In this document: positions 55,039 to 63,275 of the stretch, piece by piece
Position numbering within the stretch: position 1 is the stretch's first letter
Layout of the letters: each line of letters starts with the position of its first letter
NCBI RefSeq assembly: GCF_008271695.1
Contig: NZ_VKKY01000001.1
Location: 2,164,589-2,228,588, forward strand
Direction: 5' to 3'
From: Rufibacter hautae
GTDB taxonomy: Bacteria > Bacteroidota > Bacteroidia > Cytophagales > Hymenobacteraceae
DNA: 64,000 nt
The notes under the pieces: model-generated
What the model was told of the DNA's origin: nothing
The model's database searches: none
What the model saw: only the letters and a program-made list of their open reading frames with translations
Made by a program: the position numbers and the translations under genes

Positions 55039-56766
55039 TCATTTTAAGGATTTTCTGCTGAGCTTGTACTTGAGAATATCCTTGGTTAGGTTCTTGTCTT
55101 TCTTGTTGAAGGCATTCAATTCCGAAGCAATAGCAGGGTTCCCAATCAATTGAACGGCTATGATCTCATAGGCAATGTCTTTGATGTTTTCGGCTATCTC
55201 TGGGTGCTTGTTATAGCTTTGTTTGATGACCTGCAGGAAAGCTTCTCTGTTTTTGCTATTGGTGTTTTGGGTGTAGACAGACTCTATTTCGCTTAGCAAG
55301 ACCTTAGGATCTTTGATGTTAGCGAAATAGTTGTTGAGGCAGTTGACAGGGTCTTTCTCAGAGCGCCAGCCGTCTAACAATAAGGCTTGTGCTTGGGACG
55401 TATCGCCTATTTTGTTTCGGTAAACCAAGGAGGCTTTGACATATTGACCATAGCCTTTGTACACCGTAATGACCTTCCCGTAATACCTGTGCGCTTCTGG
55501 GATGTTGTTGATTCTGGCGTAAAGGTCCCCTATTTTCTCAATGTTATTGAGTTCCTTATGAAGTTCAATAGCCTGATTGATCATGCCACCCTTTTCATAG
55601 CACTCCGCGGCCTTCTCCTTCGCTTTGATCTTTAAGTAAATGGCTGCCGCCTCTGCAAAATGTGCTCCTTTCTCCAATGTTTGAGCAGCCATGTACTCGT
55701 TTCTCAGCAGTTTCATGTACACAAAGGCTGCTTTGTGGTACTGTTTCTGCTCAATAAGGTCATTGGCTGCCTGGGTGTATTGGGCCTGTAGTCTTTGAAA
55801 CTGATCACTGGCTAAAGTAGAGCCTCTCCCGCCAGAGGCGTGGATGGTGTTGCCAGAACCAAGCGACAATTCACCCCACAACTTAGAAAACTTGAACAGA
55901 CCTTCCTGACTGCTCCTGCCAGAATTGTTCATGTCCAGGGGGATGGAGTATTTCAGCGCCTCCTCCAGGTTCTTCTGGAACAGGTCTAGGAGTTTGTCAA
56001 CTTCGCTTTGGTTGCGTCTGCTCAGTTCATCAAAGTCTAGTTGCAACTTGTCAACCACCTGAGTTCCGTTAGCTGTAAACAGGCCAGCCAATTTCTCTAT
56101 CCAGGAGGCTGGAGTGGAGGCCACCTCTGCAGAAGAGTTGCTGTTTTGGGGTTCTTTTTTAAAAAGCAGGCTTAAAAGGGAAAGCTTAGCTTTTTCCAAC
56201 AGGTTTAGGGGCTTGTCTCTTAAAGGCTCTGTCTGTGGGAATATTTCCTGCTCCAGTTTTTGAAGCACGTCCTCAGGCGACGGCTCCACTATCTGAGCGC
56301 TCTTGATTTGGTCGGGAACAGAGACACCCTTCGCTGGCCTTTCGGTTGGCAGTAGCATTGGCTCGGGCAGATCCAGAATATCCAGCCACTCTACCTCTTC
56401 CTCCAGTTCCACCCAACCTGTTTCTGGGTGAAAGAAATGTAAGTGCCGGGGAAAAAGCCTTTCTGTTTCTTCCTGTGATAGCTTTGGCCGGATTTCGGCG
56501 TTTTCTGGTAGATAGATTCTGTTATGAAATACCTGACAAAACGCATTTTTGCCAATTGCGGTAGGTAGCTTACCATCCTTGCAAAGAAGTAGGCAGCCCC
56601 AAATACTATTAGGAGTCTTGCCAGGGATTGGATAGGCTACTACTTGGGTGAGTGATAAGCCCATAAAGCCTATTTGCTGCAGCCAGGTATGCACCGAAGA
56701 ATCTTTCACAAGTACCCCGCCCAAGTGATTGCTGTTCCGCGAAGAGGGAGTAACCTTAATTTCCAT
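55039..56766 (-). CDS. bpX6-like protein with C-terminal TPR repeats (MoxR-vWA-bpX operon)
   Basis: 575 aa, last gene of a five-gene minus-strand operon; its start overlaps the stop region of the vWA/propeller gene by 11 nt. The N-terminal 125 residues (PSSRNSNHLGGVLVKDSS to RLFPRHLHFFHPETGWVELE) match in style the bpX6 domain of MoxR-vWA-beta-propeller ternary systems. A disordered acidic linker (130-215) follows, and helical TPR-like repeats (about 345-490, YHKAAFVYMKLLRNEYMAAQ, KAAECYEKGGMINQAIELH). A copy of the 38-bp repeat encodes residues 196-209 in the linker. Predicted role is adaptor or scaffold; inference only. Confidence 0.82.
   Translation of the reverse strand: MEIKVTPSSRNSNHLGGVLVKDSSVHTWLQQIGFMGLSLTQVVAYPIPGKTPNSIWGCLLLCKDGKLPTAIGKNAFCQVFHNRIYLPENAEIRPKLSQEETERLFPRHLHFFHPETGWVELEEEVEWLDILDLPEPMLLPTERPAKGVSVPDQIKSAQIVEPSPEDVLQKLEQEIFPQTEPLRDKPLNLLEKAKLSLLSLLFKKEPQNSNSSAEVASTPASWIEKLAGLFTANGTQVVDKLQLDFDELSRRNQSEVDKLLDLFQKNLEEALKYSIPLDMNNSGRSSQEGLFKFSKLWGELSLGSGNTIHASGGRGSTLASDQFQRLQAQYTQAANDLIEQKQYHKAAFVYMKLLRNEYMAAQTLEKGAHFAEAAAIYLKIKAKEKAAECYEKGGMINQAIELHKELNNIEKIGDLYARINNIPEAHRYYGKVITVYKGYGQYVKASLVYRNKIGDTSQAQALLLDGWRSEKDPVNCLNNYFANIKDPKVLLSEIESVYTQNTNSKNREAFLQVIKQSYNKHPEIAENIKDIAYEIIAVQLIGNPAIASELNAFNKKDKNLTKDILKYKLSRKSLK
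56142..56179. repeat. 38-bp palindromic repeat, copy 24, inside a coding sequence
   Basis: TGTTTTGGGGTTCTTTTTT left, AAAAGCAGGCTTAAAAGG right. It lies in frame in the minus-strand bpX6-like gene and encodes LLSLLFKKEPQN in the variable linker. This suggests the element can insert without destroying the protein. Confidence 0.7.
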
Positions 56767-59338
56767 GTTCTAACACCTTTGAAATGAAAGTAGTAATGTG
56801 GGTGTGAAAAAAGGAGTTCGTATCTATTACCCGTAATTGGCTCTTGTTAGGAAGGTAGTAACTGTTGCCTGCAAAATAATGCTGGGTAGAGACTCCTAAA
56901 TTGCTATCCAACACCGATGGTATATACAACACATTTCCTTGATGTGCCGGCGCCACCCTTGCTATTCCTCCCTGCTCTTCAATACGCATCTTTAGTACGT
57001 CTGCCTCTGTCTTGCTGATAGTTGACTTCACTACTCTAGGAGCATGATCTACTATGTCCTTGGCGGTTTTCAGGGAAATGTTTGCGCTTGCCTGAAGGCT
57101 TTTAACCAAGTATATTTTATGCGGACCGCTTTTCTCCAGGATCACTTCATAGGTTGGTTTCTCCTCTGTAATAGGTGCAAGCAACTGGAGTATGCCAGAT
57201 CGGTTCAACGTCACTTTGCCACCTCCGGCGAAGGAAAATTCATTTTCAGCGATGAGGTAAGCCTCATGTATGGCTTCTCTGCCAAAATCTACGGCGGGCT
57301 TCAGTTGAATTACCCCATATTGGTTTAGCAGCAGCTCATGTTTGTTGAAAACCAGGTTTCTCTTTTTATTGATGAACACTTCTGTCAGGTTTTTGAGCAC
57401 AGAGACAGGGGCCGCTTTGAAGGCAGCTTCAGCGCGCTTTATTTCTTCTTGCCGAGCATGGTAAGCTTGTTTCAGCTCCTTTCCCGTGTTTGAATGCTTT
57501 ACAAGGTGCCATTTAGGGAAATGCTCCAATTTCCAGTGATGTGCAACACCTAGCGCGTAAAAGGCTCCTTGGTAGGAGAAGAACTCTGGGGCTGTAGAAA
57601 GACTCCTTTCATTGAAAGGCACGGTTTCCTGTTCCCTGGTGGTAAGATTGTACACCGTTACTTCCTTTGTGCTGGTTTTAACGCATAAAAAGATTAGGTC
57701 GCCATTCTCATCCACACCTATCTCGTGCCCAGACCCGCCAGAAGGTAAATTAGTCAGGCAAAGTTCCAGTCCTTTTTGCACAGGGTAGTAGCCAATATCA
57801 TGGAACTTCATCAGCTTTTTTTCAGGGGTCACTACAAAGCAGTGAGTGCTTAGGCGCAAGAACTTTTTATAATTGGCCGTGAATGCAAAAAGGATGGGCC
57901 ATTCATTTTCCTCTGTCTCACCGGCTGTAATGGCGGCTTTCAGAGAAGTTGGCGCGCGGCGTTTCCATAGCTCTTCCAGCGGAAGTTGTATCTTCTGCAC
58001 TAACTTTCTACTGCTGTGCTGGTTTTTGTAGAATTCAATGGTACCCTCCTGGTCAGTGGTGATCCAGTATTTGAAGGCTGCATGATGCTCACTGATTACC
58101 TTCTGCACGGCGGGTTGCCTTAGGGTGTCTGGGGAGCAGATAAACAGTACTTCGGTGTTTTTGCCAGTGCTGTACTCTTGGAAAAACTGCTCCAGCCCCG
58201 CGGCAGGGTGGAGCGTTCCCTCCAGAACATTTAAGCTGTCAATTACTTCATCTACCGTGTTAAAGTGGATAGCCTGGTAGTTGTCGCCCACCGCATACGC
58301 CGTGCAAGGAATATCCGTCTTAGGATGGTTGGCAATGGCCACCAAAATAGAATAGGCTAGTGTTTTAGGGGTTCCCCAACTTCTTAGGGAAACATCCAGC
58401 AACAGCACCCGCTCCAGTTTGTCTGTGGCCGGTGGGCTCTCGCGGTGCAGGTACAAGGCCTCATTATTGGCCAGTCTGGAAAGGAACACCAAATCATCGT
58501 TGGCGAACTCAGAAATCAGCAGGTTGCCAAAATTGCCTTTGTTGGATAAATCAGAAACGCCGCCCAAGGGCTGCTCGCTAGGTAAGAGATGATGCAGCTG
58601 AATAGTCAATCCTGACCAGATATGCTTCACCAGGGACCCAATTTGGAAAGTGGTTGTATGGCTTGTCAGTTCCTCAATGAAGTCAGGACCTTTTCCTGTT
58701 GCCGCCTGCTCTGGTTTTTCCAAATCAAGCTCAGGAATGGGTTGTAAAGCTGCCATAGCCGCAACAATGGAATCTGCATCCGGAAACTTCTTGCTCAGCA
58801 AGCCAATGCACCTGAAGTCTTTTTTGTAAGTGGCAACACTGAACGGATCTTGTTGCTCCAGCGTATCTATTAAGCTGCCTCTGTGATGAATAAACGTCTG
58901 TTTTGCCTCTTCAAGGAGCTTTTTGGCTTTAATGCCGGAAATAATATTGTGGCAAGACTCAAAAAGCACTTGAAACAATTGCAGCCTTTTATTGCCTGTG
59001 GTGTATTGCGTAGGCACCAGGTGTAGCCGTTTCAAAAACTGCATGGCTTCCTGCAACGGTTCAAATTGAACCAAAGCGGGAGGCTGTTTTAGAATGCTTT
59101 CCCTTATTTCATCCTCTACCTGCTGCAGGTCATCTCCCATGGAATGATTGGTGGCAATAATAGCCAGTAACAGAGCACCGAAGGGCGGGATGCCCTGCTC
59201 AGAAAGATGCTCCAGCGCCTTGAAGACAAACTCGCGGTACGCAATGGTGCTACCTTTGGGGATTGTCAGCACCTCGGTGTGTTCTTCCCACCGCCAGAAG
59301 TAGTCTTGGGAAGATTGAAAATACTCGTGGAACTGCAT
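56756..59338 (-). CDS. vWA-like/beta-propeller protein with L7/L12-like C-terminal domain (bpX system)
   Basis: 860 aa. The N-terminus (1-300) is helical. A degenerate vWA-like segment follows (about 305-430) with LLLDVSLRSWGTPKTLAYS in place of the DxSxS metal motif. A beta-propeller-like region runs from about 480 to 725 (KKFLRLSTHCFVVTPEKKL, GVDENGDLIFLCVKTST). Residues about 728-796 read like the C-terminal domain of ribosomal protein L7/L12 (HKIYLVKSLQASANISLKTA, KDIVDHAPRVVKSTISKTEA). It lies between the 266-class gene and the bpX6-like gene, and overlaps the latter. In bpX systems this chain is proposed to be the substrate sensor or effector-organising partner of the MoxR ATPase. Confidence 0.83.
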   Translation of the reverse strand: MQFHEYFQSSQDYFWRWEEHTEVLTIPKGSTIAYREFVFKALEHLSEQGIPPFGALLLAIIATNHSMGDDLQQVEDEIRESILKQPPALVQFEPLQEAMQFLKRLHLVPTQYTTGNKRLQLFQVLFESCHNIISGIKAKKLLEEAKQTFIHHRGSLIDTLEQQDPFSVATYKKDFRCIGLLSKKFPDADSIVAAMAALQPIPELDLEKPEQAATGKGPDFIEELTSHTTTFQIGSLVKHIWSGLTIQLHHLLPSEQPLGGVSDLSNKGNFGNLLISEFANDDLVFLSRLANNEALYLHRESPPATDKLERVLLLDVSLRSWGTPKTLAYSILVAIANHPKTDIPCTAYAVGDNYQAIHFNTVDEVIDSLNVLEGTLHPAAGLEQFFQEYSTGKNTEVLFICSPDTLRQPAVQKVISEHHAAFKYWITTDQEGTIEFYKNQHSSRKLVQKIQLPLEELWKRRAPTSLKAAITAGETEENEWPILFAFTANYKKFLRLSTHCFVVTPEKKLMKFHDIGYYPVQKGLELCLTNLPSGGSGHEIGVDENGDLIFLCVKTSTKEVTVYNLTTREQETVPFNERSLSTAPEFFSYQGAFYALGVAHHWKLEHFPKWHLVKHSNTGKELKQAYHARQEEIKRAEAAFKAAPVSVLKNLTEVFINKKRNLVFNKHELLLNQYGVIQLKPAVDFGREAIHEAYLIAENEFSFAGGGKVTLNRSGILQLLAPITEEKPTYEVILEKSGPHKIYLVKSLQASANISLKTAKDIVDHAPRVVKSTISKTEADVLKMRIEEQGGIARVAPAHQGNVLYIPSVLDSNLGVSTQHYFAGNSYYLPNKSQLRVIDTNSFFHTHITTFISKVLEHGN

Positions 59339-59341
59339 GCG

Positions 59342-60088
59342 CTAAGATGTTACAGAGGCTGATTGAACAGACAACCGTACCGAACTGATGGTCAGCGGCC
59401 GGAATTGGGCTTTGGTGATGAAACTGTATGACCCGTTTGGCTGCCAGAAGACCCATTCTTCCTGCTCGGGATTGATTTTCTGTTGAATCACCTCTTGTAA
59501 TACAGGTAACTCAAAGTCATAGCCAGTGGGTAGCAGATGACTGCCTCTCTGCCAATAGCTTCTGCCAGGCACCGGCAAAAGTGGCGTGCCTAAAACCAAA
59601 GCTGCCTCTGGTTTCAAAATAAGCCAGGATAGATTTTGTAGTCGAATGGCTGGGGCGGTTTGTACATAGGCACTAAGCGTGGCAAGGCTGACCACCAGCC
59701 CAAAATCAGGCTGCTCTATGTCTGCTGGTACTAACTTTACTTGTATCTTTTCCTGCAGGCCAAAATAATTATGGTTGTACGCCGGAAGCGTTACTGGAAG
59801 CCCACGTTCCAGGGGTGTCCAGAGAAGCGCCGAAGGCAGACGTTTGCTGGGTAATTTACTGCCGTATGGAAACAACAGGTTGTTCTGCAGGGAGTAAAGT
59901 TTCTTGAACGGAATACTTTTAACCTCTAATGACTCAAGTTGCTGCTGGGTGAAATCTTTGACCCAATACGTGCGCCCCTCATGAGCAATTTTCAGGTTGA
60001 ACCAAGAACGAATCTGAACCAGGTCAGATAGATGCTCTTGGTCTATCTCCAGCAGAAAGTTTATATGGTTTGAAGGATTTTCTGCCAT
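59342..60088 (-). CDS. bpX5-like protein of the MoxR-vWA-bpX operon
   Basis: 248 aa from ATG 60088 (MAENPSNHINFLLEID), overlapping the MoxR gene by 28 nt; a longer TTG start at 60142 is less likely. Predicted alternating beta strands, no signal peptide, no catalytic motif. Position and size match the bpX5-type component of ternary systems, but the assignment rests on context more than on diagnostic residues. Stop and the next start are 3 nt apart. Confidence 0.7.
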   Translation of the reverse strand: MAENPSNHINFLLEIDQEHLSDLVQIRSWFNLKIAHEGRTYWVKDFTQQQLESLEVKSIPFKKLYSLQNNLLFPYGSKLPSKRLPSALLWTPLERGLPVTLPAYNHNYFGLQEKIQVKLVPADIEQPDFGLVVSLATLSAYVQTAPAIRLQNLSWLILKPEAALVLGTPLLPVPGRSYWQRGSHLLPTGYDFELPVLQEVIQQKINPEQEEWVFWQPNGSYSFITKAQFRPLTISSVRLSVQSASVTS

Positions 60089-61191
60089 AGACTTTCTATT
60101 TCCTGTTGTATGTATTGCTTTTGCTCGGGGTTCTTGATCCACTCACAGCGGGTTTGAACATACCGGAGCTTGTCTTTGATGATGTTCTGCTCCTCAAATG
60201 AGAGCGATGCAGTTTGCCACTTTTGGGTTAAATAAGCTACTTCTTTCAGCACCTCCTCAGGGTTTGGCAACTTGTTGTAAAGCGCCTGGGGGTGAACCGC
60301 TTCTGACTCAGATTTTTCAATGAGCTGGTTGATGATGCCTTCCAATATCTCAATCTGTTCTTCGGTGTCCCAGATGTATTTGAGGACCCAAAGATCAGAT
60401 ACATTCGCCTCCGTACGTTTGCAGATGAAGGCGCTAGCGGCAATCAGGTTTTGCAGTTTCACGGCGCGGCGGTCAGATACCTTGATGCCGGTATTTCGCA
60501 GGCTGTGTACCAGGTCTACATACTGTTTCCGGATAGGCGTGAGGTCTACCAGCCGGGCCTGTTTCTGCAGGGCTATGATGTCTTCTGGGGTGATGGTTGG
60601 TTTTTGGGTGGCGGGGGCGTTCTCCAGTTTCCAGCCAGCTAACAGAACCTCGTGCAGGAGGTCTGGGTCTACATAGTCACAGTTCACCCTGATCAGGAAG
60701 CGGTCAAGCAAGGCGTTCAGAGCTTCGTCTTCGGGCAATACGTTGCTGGCGCCTACAAACATAAGGGCAGGTAAGGTGCGGGTCTCCTTGCCGCGCCGGA
60801 ACATCTTCTCATTAAGGGCCATGAGCAAGCTGTTCAGAATGGCACTGTTGGCGTTGAAGATCTCGTCCAGGAAAACCAGGGAAGCTTCTGGCAGCATGCC
60901 CTCTGTGTTGGTCACCAACTCGCCCTCTTTCAGTTGCCTGATGTCAAACGGCCCGAAGATTTCATTAGGCTCTGTGAAGCGGGTAAGGAGGTATTCAAAG
61001 TTCTTGCCGCCCTCCAGACAGTTGGACAATTGCCGGACAATGGCACTTTTGGCGGTACCCGGTGGGCCCAGCAGAAACATGTTTTCTTTTGCAAGTAAGC
61101 TAATGCCCAGCAGATCTATGATCTCGTCTTTGCCAATAAAAGAATGCTTGATGTAGGAAAGTACGGCGTTTAATTTGTCAATCTGGTTCAT
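60061..61191 (-). CDS. MoxR-type AAA+ ATPase (bpX ternary system)
   Basis: 376 aa from ATG 61191 (MNQIDKLNAVL; an upstream ATG at 61230 would overlap the preceding gene by 32 nt). Walker A GPPGTAKSAIVRQL, Walker B LVFLDEIFNANSAILNSLL and sensor residues (LMFVGASNVLPEDEALNALLDRF) are intact, so it should be an active ATPase. A lid domain and a C-terminal helical extension follow. MoxR ATPases work as chaperone-like remodelers with vWA partners; here the partners are encoded directly downstream. Confidence 0.93.
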   Translation of the reverse strand: MNQIDKLNAVLSYIKHSFIGKDEIIDLLGISLLAKENMFLLGPPGTAKSAIVRQLSNCLEGGKNFEYLLTRFTEPNEIFGPFDIRQLKEGELVTNTEGMLPEASLVFLDEIFNANSAILNSLLMALNEKMFRRGKETRTLPALMFVGASNVLPEDEALNALLDRFLIRVNCDYVDPDLLHEVLLAGWKLENAPATQKPTITPEDIIALQKQARLVDLTPIRKQYVDLVHSLRNTGIKVSDRRAVKLQNLIAASAFICKRTEANVSDLWVLKYIWDTEEQIEILEGIINQLIEKSESEAVHPQALYNKLPNPEEVLKEVAYLTQKWQTASLSFEEQNIIKDKLRYVQTRCEWIKNPEQKQYIQQEIESLWQKILQTI

Positions 61192-61198
61192 GAAATAG

Positions 61199-61819
61199 TC
61201 AAGATAAGGCGCTCCAGAAGGTAGAAGCATAATGGCCTAGGCTGGCCTTTATTTGTGTTTGTATAGGGGCGTGTTCTGCTAGTCTGCGGGACTTTCTTTG
61301 GATCACTCTATCTGCGTAAAGCTGCAGGAGACAATTATCACTAAGCACTGTCTCAAAACTCAGGTTCTCTAAAGCGAGGTCATAGCCAACGGCCGAATAA
61401 TGCCATTGCTGCAGGTGCTGCTCCAGGACAGAGATCAAGGCATCCTGGTTGTCAATGGAACTTGCCTGCTCTAACAAGGGCGGCAGAAAACGCAGGCAAA
61501 GATCTATGGATAAAACTGCCTCAGGAGTTAGGGTGTTGGAATAGGCCGGCAAAAGGAAGGATAATTCTTCTGCTTGGTTCTCTCTGTAGAGCAACAATTG
61601 GGAGGCGGAGTACACCGTTTGGGCTCCCCACAGGGCAGCGGGGCCATCAAACGCCGGAGGCGTGAAAGGATAGTTCAGGCTCTCTTTTTCATATTCCAAG
61701 GCAAGCAATTCCGTTACCAAATCTTCCTCTTCAGGGGTTACCTTCATTAATCTGGTAAACAGAATCAGTTCCTCTTTCCTGCGGAGGGTATCTATAGTTT
61801 GAAAAAAAGGGTGCTGCAT
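61199..61819 (-). CDS. First gene of the bpX operon (bpX4-like, helical)
   Basis: A 206-aa soluble, wholly helical protein (TIDTLRRKEELILFTRLM; LLALEYEKESLNYPF; VLEQHLQQWHYSAVGYDLAL). No catalytic residues. It is 7 nt upstream of the MoxR gene and likely co-translated. I assign it to the bpX4-type slot by position and size; confidence in the name is low, in the gene itself high. Confidence 0.75.
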   Translation of the reverse strand: MQHPFFQTIDTLRRKEELILFTRLMKVTPEEEDLVTELLALEYEKESLNYPFTPPAFDGPAALWGAQTVYSASQLLLYRENQAEELSFLLPAYSNTLTPEAVLSIDLCLRFLPPLLEQASSIDNQDALISVLEQHLQQWHYSAVGYDLALENLSFETVLSDNCLLQLYADRVIQRKSRRLAEHAPIQTQIKASLGHYASTFWSALS

Positions 61820-61942
61820 CTACTTAAGTTCTCTGTTGCCCTGACCTTCTTTCCTGATTATATAGGAATTTAACTATTTTATGAAGGTTCGCTCGTTACA
61901 ATTTAAAGATAAATACCAAGAATGTACTTCTGAAGGAAATTT

Positions 61943-61980
61943 AGTTTTAGCCTGATTTCCTGAAATCAGTTCTAAAACAG
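61943..61980. repeat. 38-bp palindromic repeat, copy 25
   Basis: AGTTTTAGCCTGATTTCC left, ATCAGTTCTAAAACAG right; in the divergent spacer between the bpX operon and the LOG-family gene. Confidence 0.72.
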
Positions 61981-62051
61981 GAGTAAAAACCCAAGGTCTT
62001 CATGGAGGCTTTCGTACTTTTATATCCTCTAACCTCTACGCTGATAGACTT

Positions 62052-62633
62052 ATGAAAAGTATCGCCATTTTTTGCGGGGCCAGCAGCGGCCACCATCCGG
62101 TTTACCGTGAAGCCGCCCATGCCCTTGGAACACTGTTTGCCGAGAAAGGCATCCGCTTAGTCTATGGCGGCGGAAAAGTAGGGTTAATGGGCGTCATTGC
62201 CGATGCCGTTTTAGCCGGAGGTGGCGAAGTAGTAGGCGTAATCCCGCAGAGCCTGGTAGACATGGAGGTGGCGCATATCGGCCTTACCAAACTGCACGTG
62301 GTACAGACCATGCACGAGCGCAAAGCCCTGATGGCCGCTGAGTCAGACGCTTTTGTAGCCATGCCCGGCGGCTTCGGGACCTTTGACGAGTTCTGCGAGA
62401 TCGTGACCTGGAACCAGTTGAAAATCATCCAAAAGCCTGCGGCCTTGTTCAACGTGAACGGCTACTTCAATCCGTTCCTGCAGATGATGGACCACAGCGT
62501 CACCGAAGGGTTTGTGAAAGCCGAGCAGCGCAACAACATCATCATCGCTGATAAAGGCGAGGACTTACTAGACCAAATCCTGAACCATTCACCCATCATC
62601 ACTGAGAAGTGGGTAGATTTCAAGCGGATTTAA
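62052..62633 (+). CDS. LOG family (TIGR00730) protein, probable nucleoside 5'-monophosphate phosphoribohydrolase
   Basis: A 193-aa Rossmann-fold protein with the hallmark PGGFGTFDE (about 104-112) and FCGASSG near the start and a YGGGKVGLMG loop. LOG proteins cleave nucleotides such as AMP or cytokinin riboside monophosphates into base and ribose phosphate. In bacteria without cytokinins the natural role is unclear. Length is normal. Confidence 0.93.
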   Translation: MKSIAIFCGASSGHHPVYREAAHALGTLFAEKGIRLVYGGGKVGLMGVIADAVLAGGGEVVGVIPQSLVDMEVAHIGLTKLHVVQTMHERKALMAAESDAFVAMPGGFGTFDEFCEIVTWNQLKIIQKPAALFNVNGYFNPFLQMMDHSVTEGFVKAEQRNNIIIADKGEDLLDQILNHSPIITEKWVDFKRI

Positions 62634-62639
62634 GTTTTC

Positions 62640-62677
62640 GGTTTTAAGTGCGTTTTTCAGAAAAGAGGCGTTAAGGG
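62640..62677. repeat. 38-bp palindromic repeat, copy 26
   Basis: GGTTTTAAGTGCGTTTTTC left, AAAAGAGGCGTTAAGGG right; 6 nt past the stop codon of the LOG-family gene. Confidence 0.7.
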
Positions 62678-62704
62678 GCTATACATCAGAACCAGCTAAT
62701 CAAT

Positions 62705-63097
62705 ATGAGGTATTTGCTAGTAATGTCATTCCTCCTGTTTGCCAGCATGAGTGTCTTTGCCCAGAAACAGGAGATGATCATTCGGTTGTCAGAATTGGAG
62801 ATTGACTCTAAGTACCTTGACGAATATAACAAGATTCTGCAGGAGGAAGCGGAGGCATCCGTGCGTTTAGAACCGGGTGTCATTTCCATTTTCCCGATGT
62901 CTCTGAAGGAGGCTCCGAACCAGATCAGAATCGTGGAAATATACGCGAACAAAGCAGCGTATGAGTCGCATTTGAAAACTCCGCACTTTCAGAAGTACAA
63001 AACCACCACGCTTAAAATGGTGAAAAACCTGAAGCTGATAGACATGACTGCCTTAGATGCAGACACAATGAAAAAGATATTCCATAAGTTGAAGTAA
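62705..63097 (+). CDS. Exported ABM-domain (monooxygenase-like) protein
   Basis: 130 aa with signal peptide (ends SVFAQ) and a ferredoxin-like ABM domain (IRLSELEIDSKYLDEYNKIL, then IRIVEIYANKAAYESHLKT PHFQ). ABM proteins include quinol monooxygenases and heme-degrading enzymes; this one has no clear cofactor residues and an unusual export signal, so a catalytic role is open. Expressed alone or with the LOG gene 70 nt upstream. Confidence 0.87.
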   Translation: MRYLLVMSFLLFASMSVFAQKQEMIIRLSELEIDSKYLDEYNKILQEEAEASVRLEPGVISIFPMSLKEAPNQIRIVEIYANKAAYESHLKTPHFQKYKTTTLKMVKNLKLIDMTALDADTMKKIFHKLK

Positions 63098-63204
63098 AAT
63101 CAATCTTCTAGGACTCAACTAGAGGGGTGTAGGCATCAATAGTGAGCAGTAACCTTCAACTTATCGCTTTGCTTGCATTAGGTAGAAGTATTGAAAACAA
63201 GAAT

Positions 63205-63244
63205 AAAAAGAGAAGCCCGAGCATTTGCCCGGGCTTCTCTTTTT
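63205..63244. terminator. Bidirectional terminator before hemH
   Basis: Perfect 15-bp arms AAAAAGAGAAGCCCG and complement with a 10-nt loop and T5 tail. It serves the plus-strand ABM gene and the minus-strand hemH gene ending at 63276. Confidence 0.93.
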
Positions 63245-63275
63245 AACTCTAATCCGTGCTCCTTGATACAGAAAC

